Assembly: GCA_958352885.1 (NCBI GenBank) | Contig: CATWQI010000003.1 | Location: 248,001-312,000, forward strand | Reading direction: 5' to 3' | Origin: an uncultured Duncaniella sp. | GTDB taxonomy: Bacteria > Bacteroidota > Bacteroidia > Bacteroidales > Muribaculaceae | Length of the DNA stretch: 64,000 nucleotides | Shown: one piece after another, positions 18,165 to 27,800 of the stretch | Layout: each line of letters opens with the position of its first letter | Position numbering within the stretch: the stretch's first letter is position 1 | Position numbers and translations under genes: made by a program | Notes under the pieces: model-generated | Databases searched by the model: none | Told to the model about the DNA's origin: nothing | Seen by the model: the letters and a program-made list of their open reading frames with translations, nothing else

Positions 18165-19058
18165 ATGGCAAAAGATTCAACTCCAAGTACTGACGGAATG
18201 AGTGATGACTCAATGGGTGTTGCAGTGGTGAATGAGCGCGAAACATTTCGGAGACAGCTCCACGACATAGTGGTCGGGCGACGGAATGCCAATGTGGCAA
18301 TGTCGCCGGAGGCAAGTGCGCGCCAGGTCTGGCGTGAGATGTATTCTCCCCAGCACCGGGCATACTCGATGTTTATGACAGTTGTGATAATTCTCAGTCT
18401 TGTACCATTGGCTGTGCGTGATACAAACCGGTATCTGAGGATGATGGAGCTTGTGTGTGTCGGTGTGTTTATGCTTGATTATGCGGTTCGGTGGATTACG
18501 GCTGACATCACTGCCGGGGAAAAGGGGAAATCGTACAGTGGAAACAAGAGCGAATGTTTCGCCCGCTATCCGTTTACGGTTATGGCAATAATAGATTTAT
18601 TGTCAATACTCCCTATATTCTCCATGATAAGTACTTCATTCTACATATGCCGTGCCACCAGGCTTGTGCGCACTGTCCGTATACTTAAGATTGCCCGTTT
18701 TTCCAGTGAGGTCGAATTATTCTTTGTCGTGCTCTACAAGAAGCGTGAAATGCTTCTCTCGGTTCTTGCGTTGACAGTGACATATATAATTTTCACAGGT
18801 CTGCTGATGTTTAACATAGATGACCATTTCGATAATATCTTCGATGCCGTGTATTGGGCAACATCCACGCTTACCACAGTGGGATATGGCGATGTGCTCC
18901 CTCACAATGACTGGGGCAGACTGTTGAGCATGCTGTCATCCATGGTAGGAGTTGCTGTCATAGCTCTTCCGTCAGGTATAGTGTCGGCCGGTTATCTGGA
19001 TGAACTGAAGAGATTCCATGAGGAGAATTCCAAGCTTCGGGAGGATTCCGACAAGTAG
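18165..19058 (+). CDS. Voltage-gated K+ channel, Kv type
   Basis: 297 residues. The first 60 residues are soluble. Six membrane segments follow: S1 near residue 65, S4 with spaced arginines in CRATRLVRTVRILKIARF, then the pore loop with the full K+ selectivity filter TTVGYGD near residue 233, and S6. The C-terminus is a short charged helix (LKRFHEENSKLREDSD). This is the ion_trans family of bacterial Kv channels such as KvAP; four copies form the inner-membrane pore. It is a lone gene preceded by the intergenic region described above. The role in this organism (membrane potential or K+ homeostasis) is inference. Confidence 0.9.
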   Translation: MAKDSTPSTDGMSDDSMGVAVVNERETFRRQLHDIVVGRRNANVAMSPEASARQVWREMYSPQHRAYSMFMTVVIILSLVPLAVRDTNRYLRMMELVCVGVFMLDYAVRWITADITAGEKGKSYSGNKSECFARYPFTVMAIIDLLSILPIFSMISTSFYICRATRLVRTVRILKIARFSSEVELFFVVLYKKREMLLSVLALTVTYIIFTGLLMFNIDDHFDNIFDAVYWATSTLTTVGYGDVLPHNDWGRLLSMLSSMVGVAVIALPSGIVSAGYLDELKRFHEENSKLREDSDK

Positions 19059-19136
19059 GAGGGTTTGAGATTTATTGGCAGGACCGGCACAAAAACACAA
19101 CTTGACGACGGTTCTTAAAAATCTATACTCCGATTG

Positions 19137-19169
19137 TGTGATAATCTCGTGGAAATTGTGTATATTTGC
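19137..19169 (+). promoter_or_regulatory. Promoter of the GH97 gene
   Basis: TATATTTGC at 19161-19169 is a perfect -7 element. A near-match TGTG lies 20 bases upstream at 19137-19140. Initiation is expected near 19175, giving a leader of about 40 bases. Confidence 0.6.
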
Positions 19170-19213
19170 GAAATAAATATAACATATAGAGATACATACT
19201 ACACGAATCAATC

Positions 19214-21385
19214 ATGAAATCAAGACTCCTGTCATTATTCACAATCTTCGCAGTTCCGCTGCTTGGCTTCGGAGCCGCCGAGACATTAAAGTCGCCCGAT
19301 GGGGACATAGTGCTCACATTTGATATTCAGGATGGAAAACCTACCTACTTTGTGGATTTCAAAGGGAAGCAGATCATAGCTCCCTCACATCTGGGTTTTA
19401 ATCTGTTCAGTGAGACCGGAAGAAACAGTTTCGAGAGCCAGGGAAAAAAAGCCGCCGCTGACGCTCTTTCGCTGAAGGACGGTTTTGAAATAGTAAATAC
19501 CACCCGTGACTCCGTGGACGAGACATGGCAGCCGGTATGGGGCGAAGAAACTGAGATACGCAATCATTACAACGAGATGGCTGTGACTCTTAAGCAGCCA
19601 GCCTTTGACAGGGAGATGGTTGTGCGCTTCCGTGCCTTTGACGACGGTATCGGTTTCCGCTATGAATTCCCGCAGCAGCCCAATCTCAATTACTTTGTTA
19701 TTGCCGACGAGGTTACCGAGTTTGCCATGACCGGCGACCATAACGCATACTGGATTCCCGGTGACTACGACACCCAGGAGTATAACTACACCAAGTCGCG
19801 GCTTAGCGAAATCCGCGGTCTTTTCCCGTCGAAGGTCAACCCCGATAATGCCTCGACCACCGTGTTTTCGCCTACCGGCGTACAGACCGCACTCCAGCTG
19901 AAAACCGACGACGGTGTCTATCTTAACATCCACGAGGCTGGAACCATCGACTACCCCACGATGCATCTCAACCTCAATGACACCACCATGACATTCACCT
20001 CATGGCTTACACCCGACAATCAGGGACGGAAAGGATATATGCAGACTCCGGTCAACTCTCCATGGCGTTCGGTAATAATCACCGACGACGCCCGCGATGT
20101 CCTTGCATCACGCATCATCTACAATCTCAACGAGCCCACCAAGTATGAGGACACCTCATGGATAAAGCCTGTGAAATATATAGGCGTGTGGTGGGAGATG
20201 ATTTCAGGAGCCGGCTCATGGAATTACACCGATGACGTTTATTCCGTGAAACTGGGCGAGACCGACTACACCAAAACAAAACCCAACGGCCGTCACAGCG
20301 CCAACACAGCGAAGGTAAAGCGTTATATCGACTTTGCTGCCGAGCACGGATTTGACCAGGTGCTCGTGGAGGGATGGAATGAAGGTTGGGAGGACTGGTT
20401 CGGTCAGTCCAAGGACTATGTGTTCGACTTTGTTACTCCCTATCCGGATTTTGACCTCAAATATCTCAACGACTATGCGCATTCAAAGGGCGTGAAGCTG
20501 ATGATGCACCACGAGACTTCAGGTTCGGTGCGCAATTATGAGCGTCATCTTGAGGATGCCTACAAGTTTATGAACGACAACGGATATAATGCTGTCAAGA
20601 GCGGATATGTGGGAAATATCATTCCCCGTGGTGAGTACCACTATTCACAGTGGCTCAACAACCACTATCTGTATGCCGTCAAGAAGGCGGCGGAGCATAA
20701 AATTATGGTGAACGCCCACGAGGCTACACGTCCCACGGGTCTTGCCCGCACTTATCCTAACCTCATAGGCAATGAGAGTGCGCGCGGAACCGAATATCAG
20801 GCGATGGGCGGCAACGACAAGTGGCACACATCGATTCTCCCGTTCACCCGTCTCCAAGGCGGTCCGATGGACTATACCCCCGGTATTTTTGAGTTTGACC
20901 TCAGCACGTTCACGCCACATAACAATTCCAGGATTGCATCCACTATCCCCGGTCAGCTGGCTCTGTACGTCACCATGTACAGCCCGCTCCAGATGGCGGC
21001 GGACCTTCCCGAACATTACGAGAAGCATATGGATGCCTTCCAGTTCATCAAGGAGGTGCCTGTGGAATGGGAACGCTCGGTATATCTCGAGGCAGAGCCG
21101 ATGGAGTATGTCACCATAGCCCGCAAGGACAAGAATTCCGATGAATGGTATGTGGGAAGTACGGCAGGCACCGCCGACCGTAAGAGCACGATTGCCCTTT
21201 CGTTCCTTGACCCTGGACGGAAATATGAGGCAACGATATACGCTGAGGCTCCCGATGCCAATACTGTGGACGGACAGACCCGCTACACCATAACCAAGAA
21301 GACTGTGACATCCAAGAGCAAGCTGACACTCAATGCGCTTGCCGGAGGAGGTTATGCAATCTCGATAAAACCGATAGACAAATAA
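19214..21385 (+). CDS. Secreted glycoside hydrolase family 97 (SusB-like alpha-glucosidase)
   Basis: 723 residues with a signal peptide (MKSRLLSLFTIFAVPLLGFGAAE). It has the GH97 three-part layout: an N-terminal beta-sandwich from about residue 20, a (beta/alpha)8 barrel from about residue 300, and a C-terminal beta domain. The glutamates that serve the inverting enzyme SusB (E439, E508, E532 there) appear with exactly the same spacing, in MMHHETS, VNAHEATRP and ARGTEYQ, so an inverting alpha-glucosidase is predicted rather than the retaining alpha-galactosidase branch. Periplasmic action on alpha-glucosides is expected. No susC/susD pair is adjacent, so it stands alone with its own promoter and a strong terminator. 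Confidence 0.9.
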   Translation: MKSRLLSLFTIFAVPLLGFGAAETLKSPDGDIVLTFDIQDGKPTYFVDFKGKQIIAPSHLGFNLFSETGRNSFESQGKKAAADALSLKDGFEIVNTTRDSVDETWQPVWGEETEIRNHYNEMAVTLKQPAFDREMVVRFRAFDDGIGFRYEFPQQPNLNYFVIADEVTEFAMTGDHNAYWIPGDYDTQEYNYTKSRLSEIRGLFPSKVNPDNASTTVFSPTGVQTALQLKTDDGVYLNIHEAGTIDYPTMHLNLNDTTMTFTSWLTPDNQGRKGYMQTPVNSPWRSVIITDDARDVLASRIIYNLNEPTKYEDTSWIKPVKYIGVWWEMISGAGSWNYTDDVYSVKLGETDYTKTKPNGRHSANTAKVKRYIDFAAEHGFDQVLVEGWNEGWEDWFGQSKDYVFDFVTPYPDFDLKYLNDYAHSKGVKLMMHHETSGSVRNYERHLEDAYKFMNDNGYNAVKSGYVGNIIPRGEYHYSQWLNNHYLYAVKKAAEHKIMVNAHEATRPTGLARTYPNLIGNESARGTEYQAMGGNDKWHTSILPFTRLQGGPMDYTPGIFEFDLSTFTPHNNSRIASTIPGQLALYVTMYSPLQMAADLPEHYEKHMDAFQFIKEVPVEWERSVYLEAEPMEYVTIARKDKNSDEWYVGSTAGTADRKSTIALSFLDPGRKYEATIYAEAPDANTVDGQTRYTITKKTVTSKSKLTLNALAGGGYAISIKPIDK

Positions 21386-21395
21386 AAATACTTTT

Positions 21396-21433
21396 CCGTA
21401 AGGGCGCACAGACCGTGCGCCCTTACGGGTTTT
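21396..21433 (+). terminator. Terminator after the GH97 gene
   Basis: CCGTAAGGGCGCAC (21396-21409) and GTGCGCCCTTACGG (21415-21428) form a perfect 14-pair stem with a 5-base loop, followed by GTTTTC. Confidence 0.9.
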
Positions 21434-21478
21434 CAATAACACCGCATATATTCACGATTTAATCCTATCCTATTGCTT

Positions 21479-23953
21479 ATGAAGAAATCTTTACTTGCTA
21501 TTTTTGTGGCAGCAGCCACAGTAACCGGAGCCGGAGCCCGCACTCTTTCGCCGGAGCAGGCTCTCGGCAGAGCTCTCGGAGGGAACACTCCCTCGAGATC
21601 GGCTGCCGCTCTCAAGAAAACTCCGCTCCTCACGCTTTCCGAATCAGGCGCACCGATGGTATATCTGTTTGAAAATGTGTCGGACGAGGGATTCATGGTC
21701 CTGTCTGCTGATGACATTGCCGCTCCCGTGCTTGGATACAGCGAAGAGGGCAAACTTGACCCTGACAATCTTCCTGTGAATCTCAGCTGGTGGCTTGAGC
21801 AGTACAAAGGCGAGATTGCCGCAGCAGTCGCAGCAGGGATTGACACCCCTTACGAGGAGGTGCGAAGCCGTGCTGACCGTTCACCAATAGCCCCCCTGAT
21901 GTCCACCCGCTGGAATCAGGATGCGCCTTACAATCTGCAATGTCCCCTCATATCCGGCAAAAGGGCTGTGACCGGCTGTGTGGCCACCGCAATGGCACAG
22001 GTGCTCAAATATCATAACTGGCCTGAAAAGGGTGTAGGCAAGCATCAGTACAATTTGGGTACTCAGACCATATCATTTGACTATGCCTCCACTACCTTCG
22101 ACTGGAATAATATGCTTGATACCTACACCAGCTCTGCGACCACAACGCAGAACAATGCTGTGGCTACACTGATGCTTGCCTGCGGTGTGGCGGTCGATAT
22201 GAAGTATACCGCTTCCGAGAGCGGTGCTATAAGCTGCAAGGTCACACCGGCTTTGATTTCATACTTCAATTACGACAAAGGTGTGCATTCAGTATGCAGG
22301 AGCGCCTACACCTCTTCCGTATGGGAGGAGATGATTTATGGTGAGCTTGCCAATAACGGTCCTGTGTTCTATGCGGGACAGAGCAGTGAGGGTGGTCATG
22401 CTTTCGTCTGTGACGGTTATAGCAGCAACGGCTATTTCCACTTCAACTGGGGCTGGGGGGGCATGTCGGACGGCTATTTCCGTCTCAACGCTCTCGACCC
22501 GTCATCGCAGGGTATCGGCGGAAGCTCATCCGGTTTCAATTTTGACCAGATGGCTATCATCGGAGTGAAGAAACCGGTGGCGGATTCCGAATATGCTGCA
22601 CCTTACTTTGTGTATTACGAGAAGCTTGATGCCCAGATGGTAGGCGAGATGCTGCGTTTGGTCGGCACGGTATTCAATTATTCCTCCAAGGCATATAGCG
22701 GACGTTTTGTTGTTGACTTCGTTAACGATGCCACAAAGGCAACCACATCGGTTGCCATGACCAATGAGACAATTGTAGCAGTCGGGTCAGGCTATAGTTC
22801 TATGGGTGCGAGTGTCGCATCTCTGGCTGACGGTTCTTATAAAGGCACACTGATGTATGAGACCGGCGGCAAGAAGTATCCGGTGTATCTGGTGGCATCT
22901 CAGCTCGGATACATCACACTGGTCAAGAAAGGGACGGATTATACAGTCAATGTGCCTGCTGCAGGTCAGATTAGTGTCAAGGATTTGGAATTCACCACTC
23001 CGGTCTATTCCGGGGAGCAATTTAAATTCGTAGGAACAGCTACCAATACCGGAAATGTCGAAATAACCACCCCGGTGGTACCGCTCTTGCTCAAGAGCGA
23101 GGATATCAATGACTGGTGTGCGCAGGGCTCTCAGTTCAATATCGAGGTTCCTGCCAACGGCAGTGCGCCGGTTGAGTATGTTGGGTCGTTCGATTATGTG
23201 AGGAGCGGATTTACTCTTACTGCCGGCTCATATTACTTTTGCATTGCGGAAGTTATGTCGCAAATAGTCGGAGGCTCGGTAACGGATAAATATGTAGCTG
23301 TTTCATCAATAATACCTGTCGAGGTCAAGTCCAATCTTCTGCCGGCCAAGATTAGAATCAATTCCTGGGGGCTTGGTGGTCGTCTCAACGCCATTGACCC
23401 ATATGATATTCAGGTTAATATAAATGTATCGGGTGTGACGGGATACTATACCAGTCCGATCGGATTTTATGTGTTCCCGAATGGAGGTGGTACTTCTGTG
23501 GCTTATGCGTTGTCGGAACCGCTGTTTATTTCAGCGGGTGAGACGAAGGATGTGACTATCCACTGCAATCTGGCTGATGCCGGAGCTTCGATCGAGATAG
23601 GTACCAGATATTTCTGCTGTCTCTATGATTATGTTTCCGGGGATTGGTTTTCTGTCAACCCCTCGCAGATTGTGTTTACGATTGGGGCATCGGGTATAGA
23701 GGATATAACTACCGATGTGGAGAAGTCAGTGTCAGTGACACCCAATCCGGCTGTGGACTATGCGACTATCACTGCACCCGAGGATATTATAGGGATTCAG
23801 CTCGTGTCAATGGCAGGGGCGACAGTGACTCCTTCGGTTGATGTGAACGGAGCTGAGGCGACAGTCGAGGTGGCTTCGCTTCCTGCCGGCATATATGTTG
23901 CCCGTATCTCAACTGTCAACGGTATATATACCGCCAAGGTGGTGAAGAAGTAA
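21479..23953 (+). CDS. Secreted C10-family cysteine peptidase (SpeB/PrtT-like) with T9SS-like C-terminal domain
   Basis: 824 residues from the ATG at 21479. A signal peptide (MKKSLLAIFVAAATVTGAGA) precedes a Spi-like propeptide (residues 20-130). The streptopain-type catalytic domain has Cys167 in AVTGCVATAMAQ, His307 in SEGGHAFVCDGY, and the oxyanion Trp region FNWGWGG. Beta-sandwich repeats fill the middle. The last 75 residues (VTPNPAVDYATI ... LPAGIYVARI ... KVVKK) have the shape of a type A T9SS sorting domain. Such peptidases are usually self-activated by removing the propeptide. The export route is uncertain because no T9SS genes occur in the window. A lipoprotein gene follows after seven bases and may be translated with it. 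Confidence 0.9.
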   Translation: MKKSLLAIFVAAATVTGAGARTLSPEQALGRALGGNTPSRSAAALKKTPLLTLSESGAPMVYLFENVSDEGFMVLSADDIAAPVLGYSEEGKLDPDNLPVNLSWWLEQYKGEIAAAVAAGIDTPYEEVRSRADRSPIAPLMSTRWNQDAPYNLQCPLISGKRAVTGCVATAMAQVLKYHNWPEKGVGKHQYNLGTQTISFDYASTTFDWNNMLDTYTSSATTTQNNAVATLMLACGVAVDMKYTASESGAISCKVTPALISYFNYDKGVHSVCRSAYTSSVWEEMIYGELANNGPVFYAGQSSEGGHAFVCDGYSSNGYFHFNWGWGGMSDGYFRLNALDPSSQGIGGSSSGFNFDQMAIIGVKKPVADSEYAAPYFVYYEKLDAQMVGEMLRLVGTVFNYSSKAYSGRFVVDFVNDATKATTSVAMTNETIVAVGSGYSSMGASVASLADGSYKGTLMYETGGKKYPVYLVASQLGYITLVKKGTDYTVNVPAAGQISVKDLEFTTPVYSGEQFKFVGTATNTGNVEITTPVVPLLLKSEDINDWCAQGSQFNIEVPANGSAPVEYVGSFDYVRSGFTLTAGSYYFCIAEVMSQIVGGSVTDKYVAVSSIIPVEVKSNLLPAKIRINSWGLGGRLNAIDPYDIQVNINVSGVTGYYTSPIGFYVFPNGGGTSVAYALSEPLFISAGETKDVTIHCNLADAGASIEIGTRYFCCLYDYVSGDWFSVNPSQIVFTIGASGIEDITTDVEKSVSVTPNPAVDYATITAPEDIIGIQLVSMAGATVTPSVDVNGAEATVEVASLPAGIYVARISTVNGIYTAKVVKK

Positions 23954-23960
23954 CCGAGCA

Positions 23961-24560
23961 ATGAATGCTTCAAAGAAAATAATTACTATCGCTGCTTCGG
24001 CTTCGCTTATGGCGGGTTGTCATAGTGCGAAGTCCGGGGTTGCCGGTAGCACTGCGGGCAGCGAGGAAAGCATACCCGTGTCTGTGGGGGCGGCTGTCGC
24101 TCCTGCCACGGGGGGCATACGTCCTGTCGCAGTAGTGGCAATGGCCCGGATTTACAGGACTAACGGTGATTATGCCGACTGTGTGCCTGTGACGCTCAAT
24201 TCCGACCGCACGCACGTGGTGTCTTTCCCTGCTCCATCCGATTTGACCGGTGCAGCTCCGGTTCAGCTCAAGGACGGGTATCTGCTTGATCGCAGGGGGG
24301 TCGGGGTCAATACGGCATTCACAAGTTATACTTATGCTTCCTACAGCAAATTGAAGCAGCCACCCACTCCTGAGGAACTGCTCAAGTCTGTGATACCCGG
24401 AGCAAAGGTGACCGAGATTGTGGAGATGCCTTTTGTCGCAGGTTCGGCGGATGAGGTTGCCCGCTGCGATTCGCTCATAGAGCAAGGATTACCAGGATGC
24501 AAACGCCTGTATCCTAATTCCGTAGCCGCTCCTATGACGATTGAAGTGCAAGCTCCGTAA
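23961..24560 (+). CDS. Small lipoprotein of unknown function, downstream of the C10 peptidase
   Basis: 199 residues. The N-terminus MNASKKIITIAASASLMAGCHSAKSG carries a lipobox (LMAGC), so it is expected to be a lipid-anchored envelope protein. The mature part has a low-complexity Gly/Ser/Val start, then IRPVAVVAMARIYRTNGDY, and a C-terminal region with paired cysteines (CDSLIEQGLPGCKRLYP). I recognise no family. It begins seven bases after the peptidase stop, so a functional link is plausible, for example as inhibitor, chaperone or anchor partner of the peptidase, but nothing in the sequence shows this. A strong terminator follows. Confidence 0.7.
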   Translation: MNASKKIITIAASASLMAGCHSAKSGVAGSTAGSEESIPVSVGAAVAPATGGIRPVAVVAMARIYRTNGDYADCVPVTLNSDRTHVVSFPAPSDLTGAAPVQLKDGYLLDRRGVGVNTAFTSYTYASYSKLKQPPTPEELLKSVIPGAKVTEIVEMPFVAGSADEVARCDSLIEQGLPGCKRLYPNSVAAPMTIEVQAP

Positions 24561-24637
24561 ACTTGGTTTCGCTCGGATTCCTTGCAAGGCAAGGCTGAGT
24601 AAAAGTGTTTCTTGAATAAATATTTGCTACAGAATAA

Positions 24638-24675
24638 GCGACCCCAAAAGTTATACATATAACTTTTGGGGTCGC
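24638..24675. terminator. Perfect bidirectional terminator hairpin
   Basis: GCGACCCCAAAAGTTAT (24638-24654) and ATAACTTTTGGGGTCGC (24659-24675) form a perfect 17-pair stem with loop ACAT. It lies between two convergent genes, the lipoprotein on the plus strand and the DUF4249 gene on the minus strand. The internal AAAAGTT/AACTTTT gives U-rich tails in both directions. Confidence 0.8.
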
Positions 24676-24736
24676 TTCATAAGTGTGTGGCACGGTTCTT
24701 TTTTATTCGGACATTGTTACGAGCCTTTGTTATGTG

Positions 24737-25744
24737 TTATGGATTCCCGAGAGGGGCGGAGACAGTGAGCTGGCACCCACCTACCACTCCGAAGCCGTTT
24801 TCGATGTTGGTGTAGTTGCTCCGGATGGGTGCGAGACCGTTCTGCCCAAGAATGTTGTTTGCCGTATCGTTGAGTGATTTCAGAAACTTATACAGGTCCG
24901 GCGCAAGGCGGTAGAGGTATACTCTGTACTGCCTCGTCTCCTTGGCAAACGAGCTGTCGTCATGCCACTCCAGCTCCGGGTGATAGGGTGCTGTGAGACG
25001 TAATGTGTACTCCTTTCCGTCAATTGTCTCGTCACTCCAGATATACAATTCCTGATAGAAGTCATAATCGAGGTCAAAAGTGGCGTCGAGACCTACCTTG
25101 TTGTTGATTAGCGGCTCGTCTGAGAGATCGATTTCCACTGCGGCGGCGGTATGTTCCGTGCTGACTTCCCATTTGCCGTCGGGGAGCAGCTCACCGGTCT
25201 CGTATGCAGTCTCCTCGACAATGCGTAAACCATAGTAGTCACCGGTGGGGGAGGAGTCGGTAAATGACACTTTAAACAGGAGTTTGCGTTCTATGCCTGG
25301 CTTGATTCCGAGCGAGATGTCATTAATGATGAACGGCGCCGGAACCTCTGTGCCGGATGAGACTGTCATGCCGTCAATCTGAGCTGTGATGTCAATCTTG
25401 TCGCCGGGACTCAGGTGGGATGTCACGTAGTAACACATGTCAGGTACTCCGGTAGTGCCTGACGCATTCCAGTACACCTGTTTCGGCTCTCCGTTGACGG
25501 TGAAGATTATATCCGCACCGGGAATACCGGGGACAGGAGTACCTTTGTCGGTGACCGGAATGCTCTTTGATAGCTGTATTATCGTGGTGTCGCTTCCGGC
25601 GGTCGGAAAGCAGTACAGCACTGGCTTTTCTGTCGCATTTATGTCGTCAAGCTCAAAATTGGATGTACAAGACGAGGATATGGATAATAGAATGGCTGTC
25701 ATTGCGCAGCCGATTATTGCAGGGAATAATCCGGATGGCTTCAT
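24737..25744 (-). CDS. DUF4249-family lipoprotein, partner of the TonB receptor
   Basis: 335 residues from the ATG at 25744, chosen because it gives a proper lipoprotein signal (MKPSGLFPAIIGCAMTAILL, then SISSSC). The longer frame to 25888 would overlap the receptor gene; an ATG at 25780 is also possible. The mature protein starts TSNFELDDINATEKPVLYCF, typical of DUF4249, which is rich in beta strands. In Bacteroidetes DUF4249 genes commonly sit directly downstream of a STN-bearing TonB receptor, and the product is thought to be a surface partner of that receptor. Here the receptor upstream is interrupted, so this protein may lack a working partner. Confidence 0.82.
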   Translation of the reverse strand: MKPSGLFPAIIGCAMTAILLSISSSCTSNFELDDINATEKPVLYCFPTAGSDTTIIQLSKSIPVTDKGTPVPGIPGADIIFTVNGEPKQVYWNASGTTGVPDMCYYVTSHLSPGDKIDITAQIDGMTVSSGTEVPAPFIINDISLGIKPGIERKLLFKVSFTDSSPTGDYYGLRIVEETAYETGELLPDGKWEVSTEHTAAAVEIDLSDEPLINNKVGLDATFDLDYDFYQELYIWSDETIDGKEYTLRLTAPYHPELEWHDDSSFAKETRQYRVYLYRLAPDLYKFLKSLNDTANNILGQNGLAPIRSNYTNIENGFGVVGGCQLTVSAPLGNP

Positions 25745-25790
25745 TTGCTTGTGGAATGGTTTATATCGGTTGGGTATCATCAGTATGGTG

Positions 25791-27770
25791 TCAGAATCGG
25801 AGTGTGTAGCTAAAGGATGGCAGGATAGGAAATACAGCTGTGGCTTTCCCAATGAAAGTGCCGTCAGGATTCTGCCTGATTGACGCATAGAAGGGGTTCA
25901 TATGGCAAGTGGCATTGTAGACGCTTATGTTCCAGATTTGCTCATATCCCTTCCGGGTGGTTTTTCTGAAATTCACGCCGAGGTCAAGCCGGTGGTAGTC
26001 AGGTAGCGATACATTATTGGGTTGCTCGTAGATATATTCCGGGCTGCCCACGGTACATATTCCGGGAAGTATCGGGGCTGTGACAAGCTGCTGTGGCACT
26101 GTCATGCGGTTGCCGCTATGGTAGCACCAGGACGCATAGACATCAATCCAATCGTTTAGTTTGTACCGGGCGCTGATGTTGAATTTATGGCGGTTGTCGA
26201 ATTTGTCCGGATACCATGTGGGGTAGAAGTCGGTGAAAAGTCTCCGGTTCCATGACAGTGTGTAGGAAGTGCTGAGGCTAAGTCGGCGATTTCCGTACGA
26301 GGCTTCCCATTCGAGTCCGTATGACTTCCCTTTGCCTGTGCGTACGCGTTGGTCCCAGTCTTCCACCGACGGTGTGAGAGAGCTTCCGCCGTCATATTCT
26401 ATCAGGCGGTTGGAAGTTTTGAGGAATCCTTCCATATTCAGAAGAATGTTGTGCGGGAGCCGCAGATAGACCCCTGCCGCATATTGCCGTGAACGGGATG
26501 GAGCGACTTTGTCGGTGGAAGGTACCCAATAATCCATCGGCAGGTTCAGGTAGGAGTTTGATAGCTGGTGCATGAACTGGCTCATCTCTGTGTACGATGC
26601 CTTGGCTGTAAGCCGGTCGCTGAACTGGTAGCGTACGGCGACGCGCGGTTCAAGGGAGTGGTATCTCTTTCCCGGGATATGGAACATCGTGTAATGCACC
26701 CCTATGTTTATGCGCAGTTTCTCGATGGGGGCGATGTTGTCCTCCGCATATAGTGATATTTCCTGTCCTCTGAACGAATGCGAGCCATGGCGCTGTATGG
26801 AGTCTCGGGCAGTATCGTCACCTGAGAAATTGGTTGAGTCGTAGCTCTGAGGATGGAAGAAGTGGAGGAGCCCGTTTGAGCCGAAGCGGATATGGTGGAT
26901 ACGGTTAGGACGGTAATCGAATTCCAGGCGTATTCCTCCGTCATTTATCTTAGCCAGATTACGGGTTTCGGAGTGAGTCATACCTGCCAATTGTTCCTCG
27001 TCAAATATGCGATATTCTTCCATATAGAGCTGGTTGGAATGATTGTACGTGTACATCCCCGTGAATACGGCGTATAGCTTGGAGGAGAATTGGTATTTCC
27101 AGTTGAGGGCGGCGGTGAGATTGCCCCATCGCAGATTGAGTTTGGTATATTCGTCGTTTCCGTCGTCAGCCAGTTTGTCCTTTGCCCTGAAAGCGTCATC
27201 GCCCGAATAGATGCTTATGTCGGCACGGCTCCGTTCAGAGAATATGTGGGTTATCTTCGCATTTATGTCGTGAAATGCGTATCGGAAATCCACTTTCTCC
27301 TTTTTGGAGCTGCTGTTGTTACGTATGGCGAATGCAGGCACGGTTATAATGTCGAGCCATGTGCGGCGCATTCCGATACTGAAGGAAGTGCGGTTCTTGC
27401 GGATTGGTCCTTCGAAATGCAGGCTGCCGTCAAGAAGTCCCACCCTGACACTGCCATGGTACTCTGTCATGTTTCCGTCCCTGGTGCGCACATCCACCAC
27501 GGATGACAGCCTGCCTCCGTAGCGGGCGGGGAAGCCGCTCTTGTAGAAGTCGATATTTTTCACAACGTCGGTATTGAATGCCGAGAATAGCCCTCCGAGA
27601 TGGTTGACCTGATAAAGCGGTGTGCCGTCGAGCATGTACAGATTCTCGTCATCGCCTCCTCCATGGACATATAGTCCGGAGGTGAGTTCCGTGCCTGAAG
27701 CCACTCCCGAAAGGTTCTGGAGGGTCTTCACCACGTCAGGCGAGCTGAAGAGTGCATATTCTTTGCGCAA
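25791..27770 (-). pseudogene. TonB-dependent receptor, plug and barrel part (downstream of an in-frame TAG)
   Basis: This frame is the same as that of 27801-28379 and is separated from it only by TAG at 27803-27801; both sides together would make 862 codons including the TAG. It carries the plug domain (SPDVVKTLQNLSGV ... LYVHGGGDDENLYMLDG ... FPARYGGRLSSVVDV) and a beta-barrel to the C-terminus, which ends in the outer membrane signal SFSYTLRF. No other stop or frameshift is seen over 660 codons, so the damage looks recent. The only internal starts near the break (such as TTG at 27770) give no signal peptide, so this half could not be exported alone. The substrate is unknown. Confidence 0.8.
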
Positions 27771-27800
27771 GTCATTGCCTGTCAGGGATATTTTGCCGGT

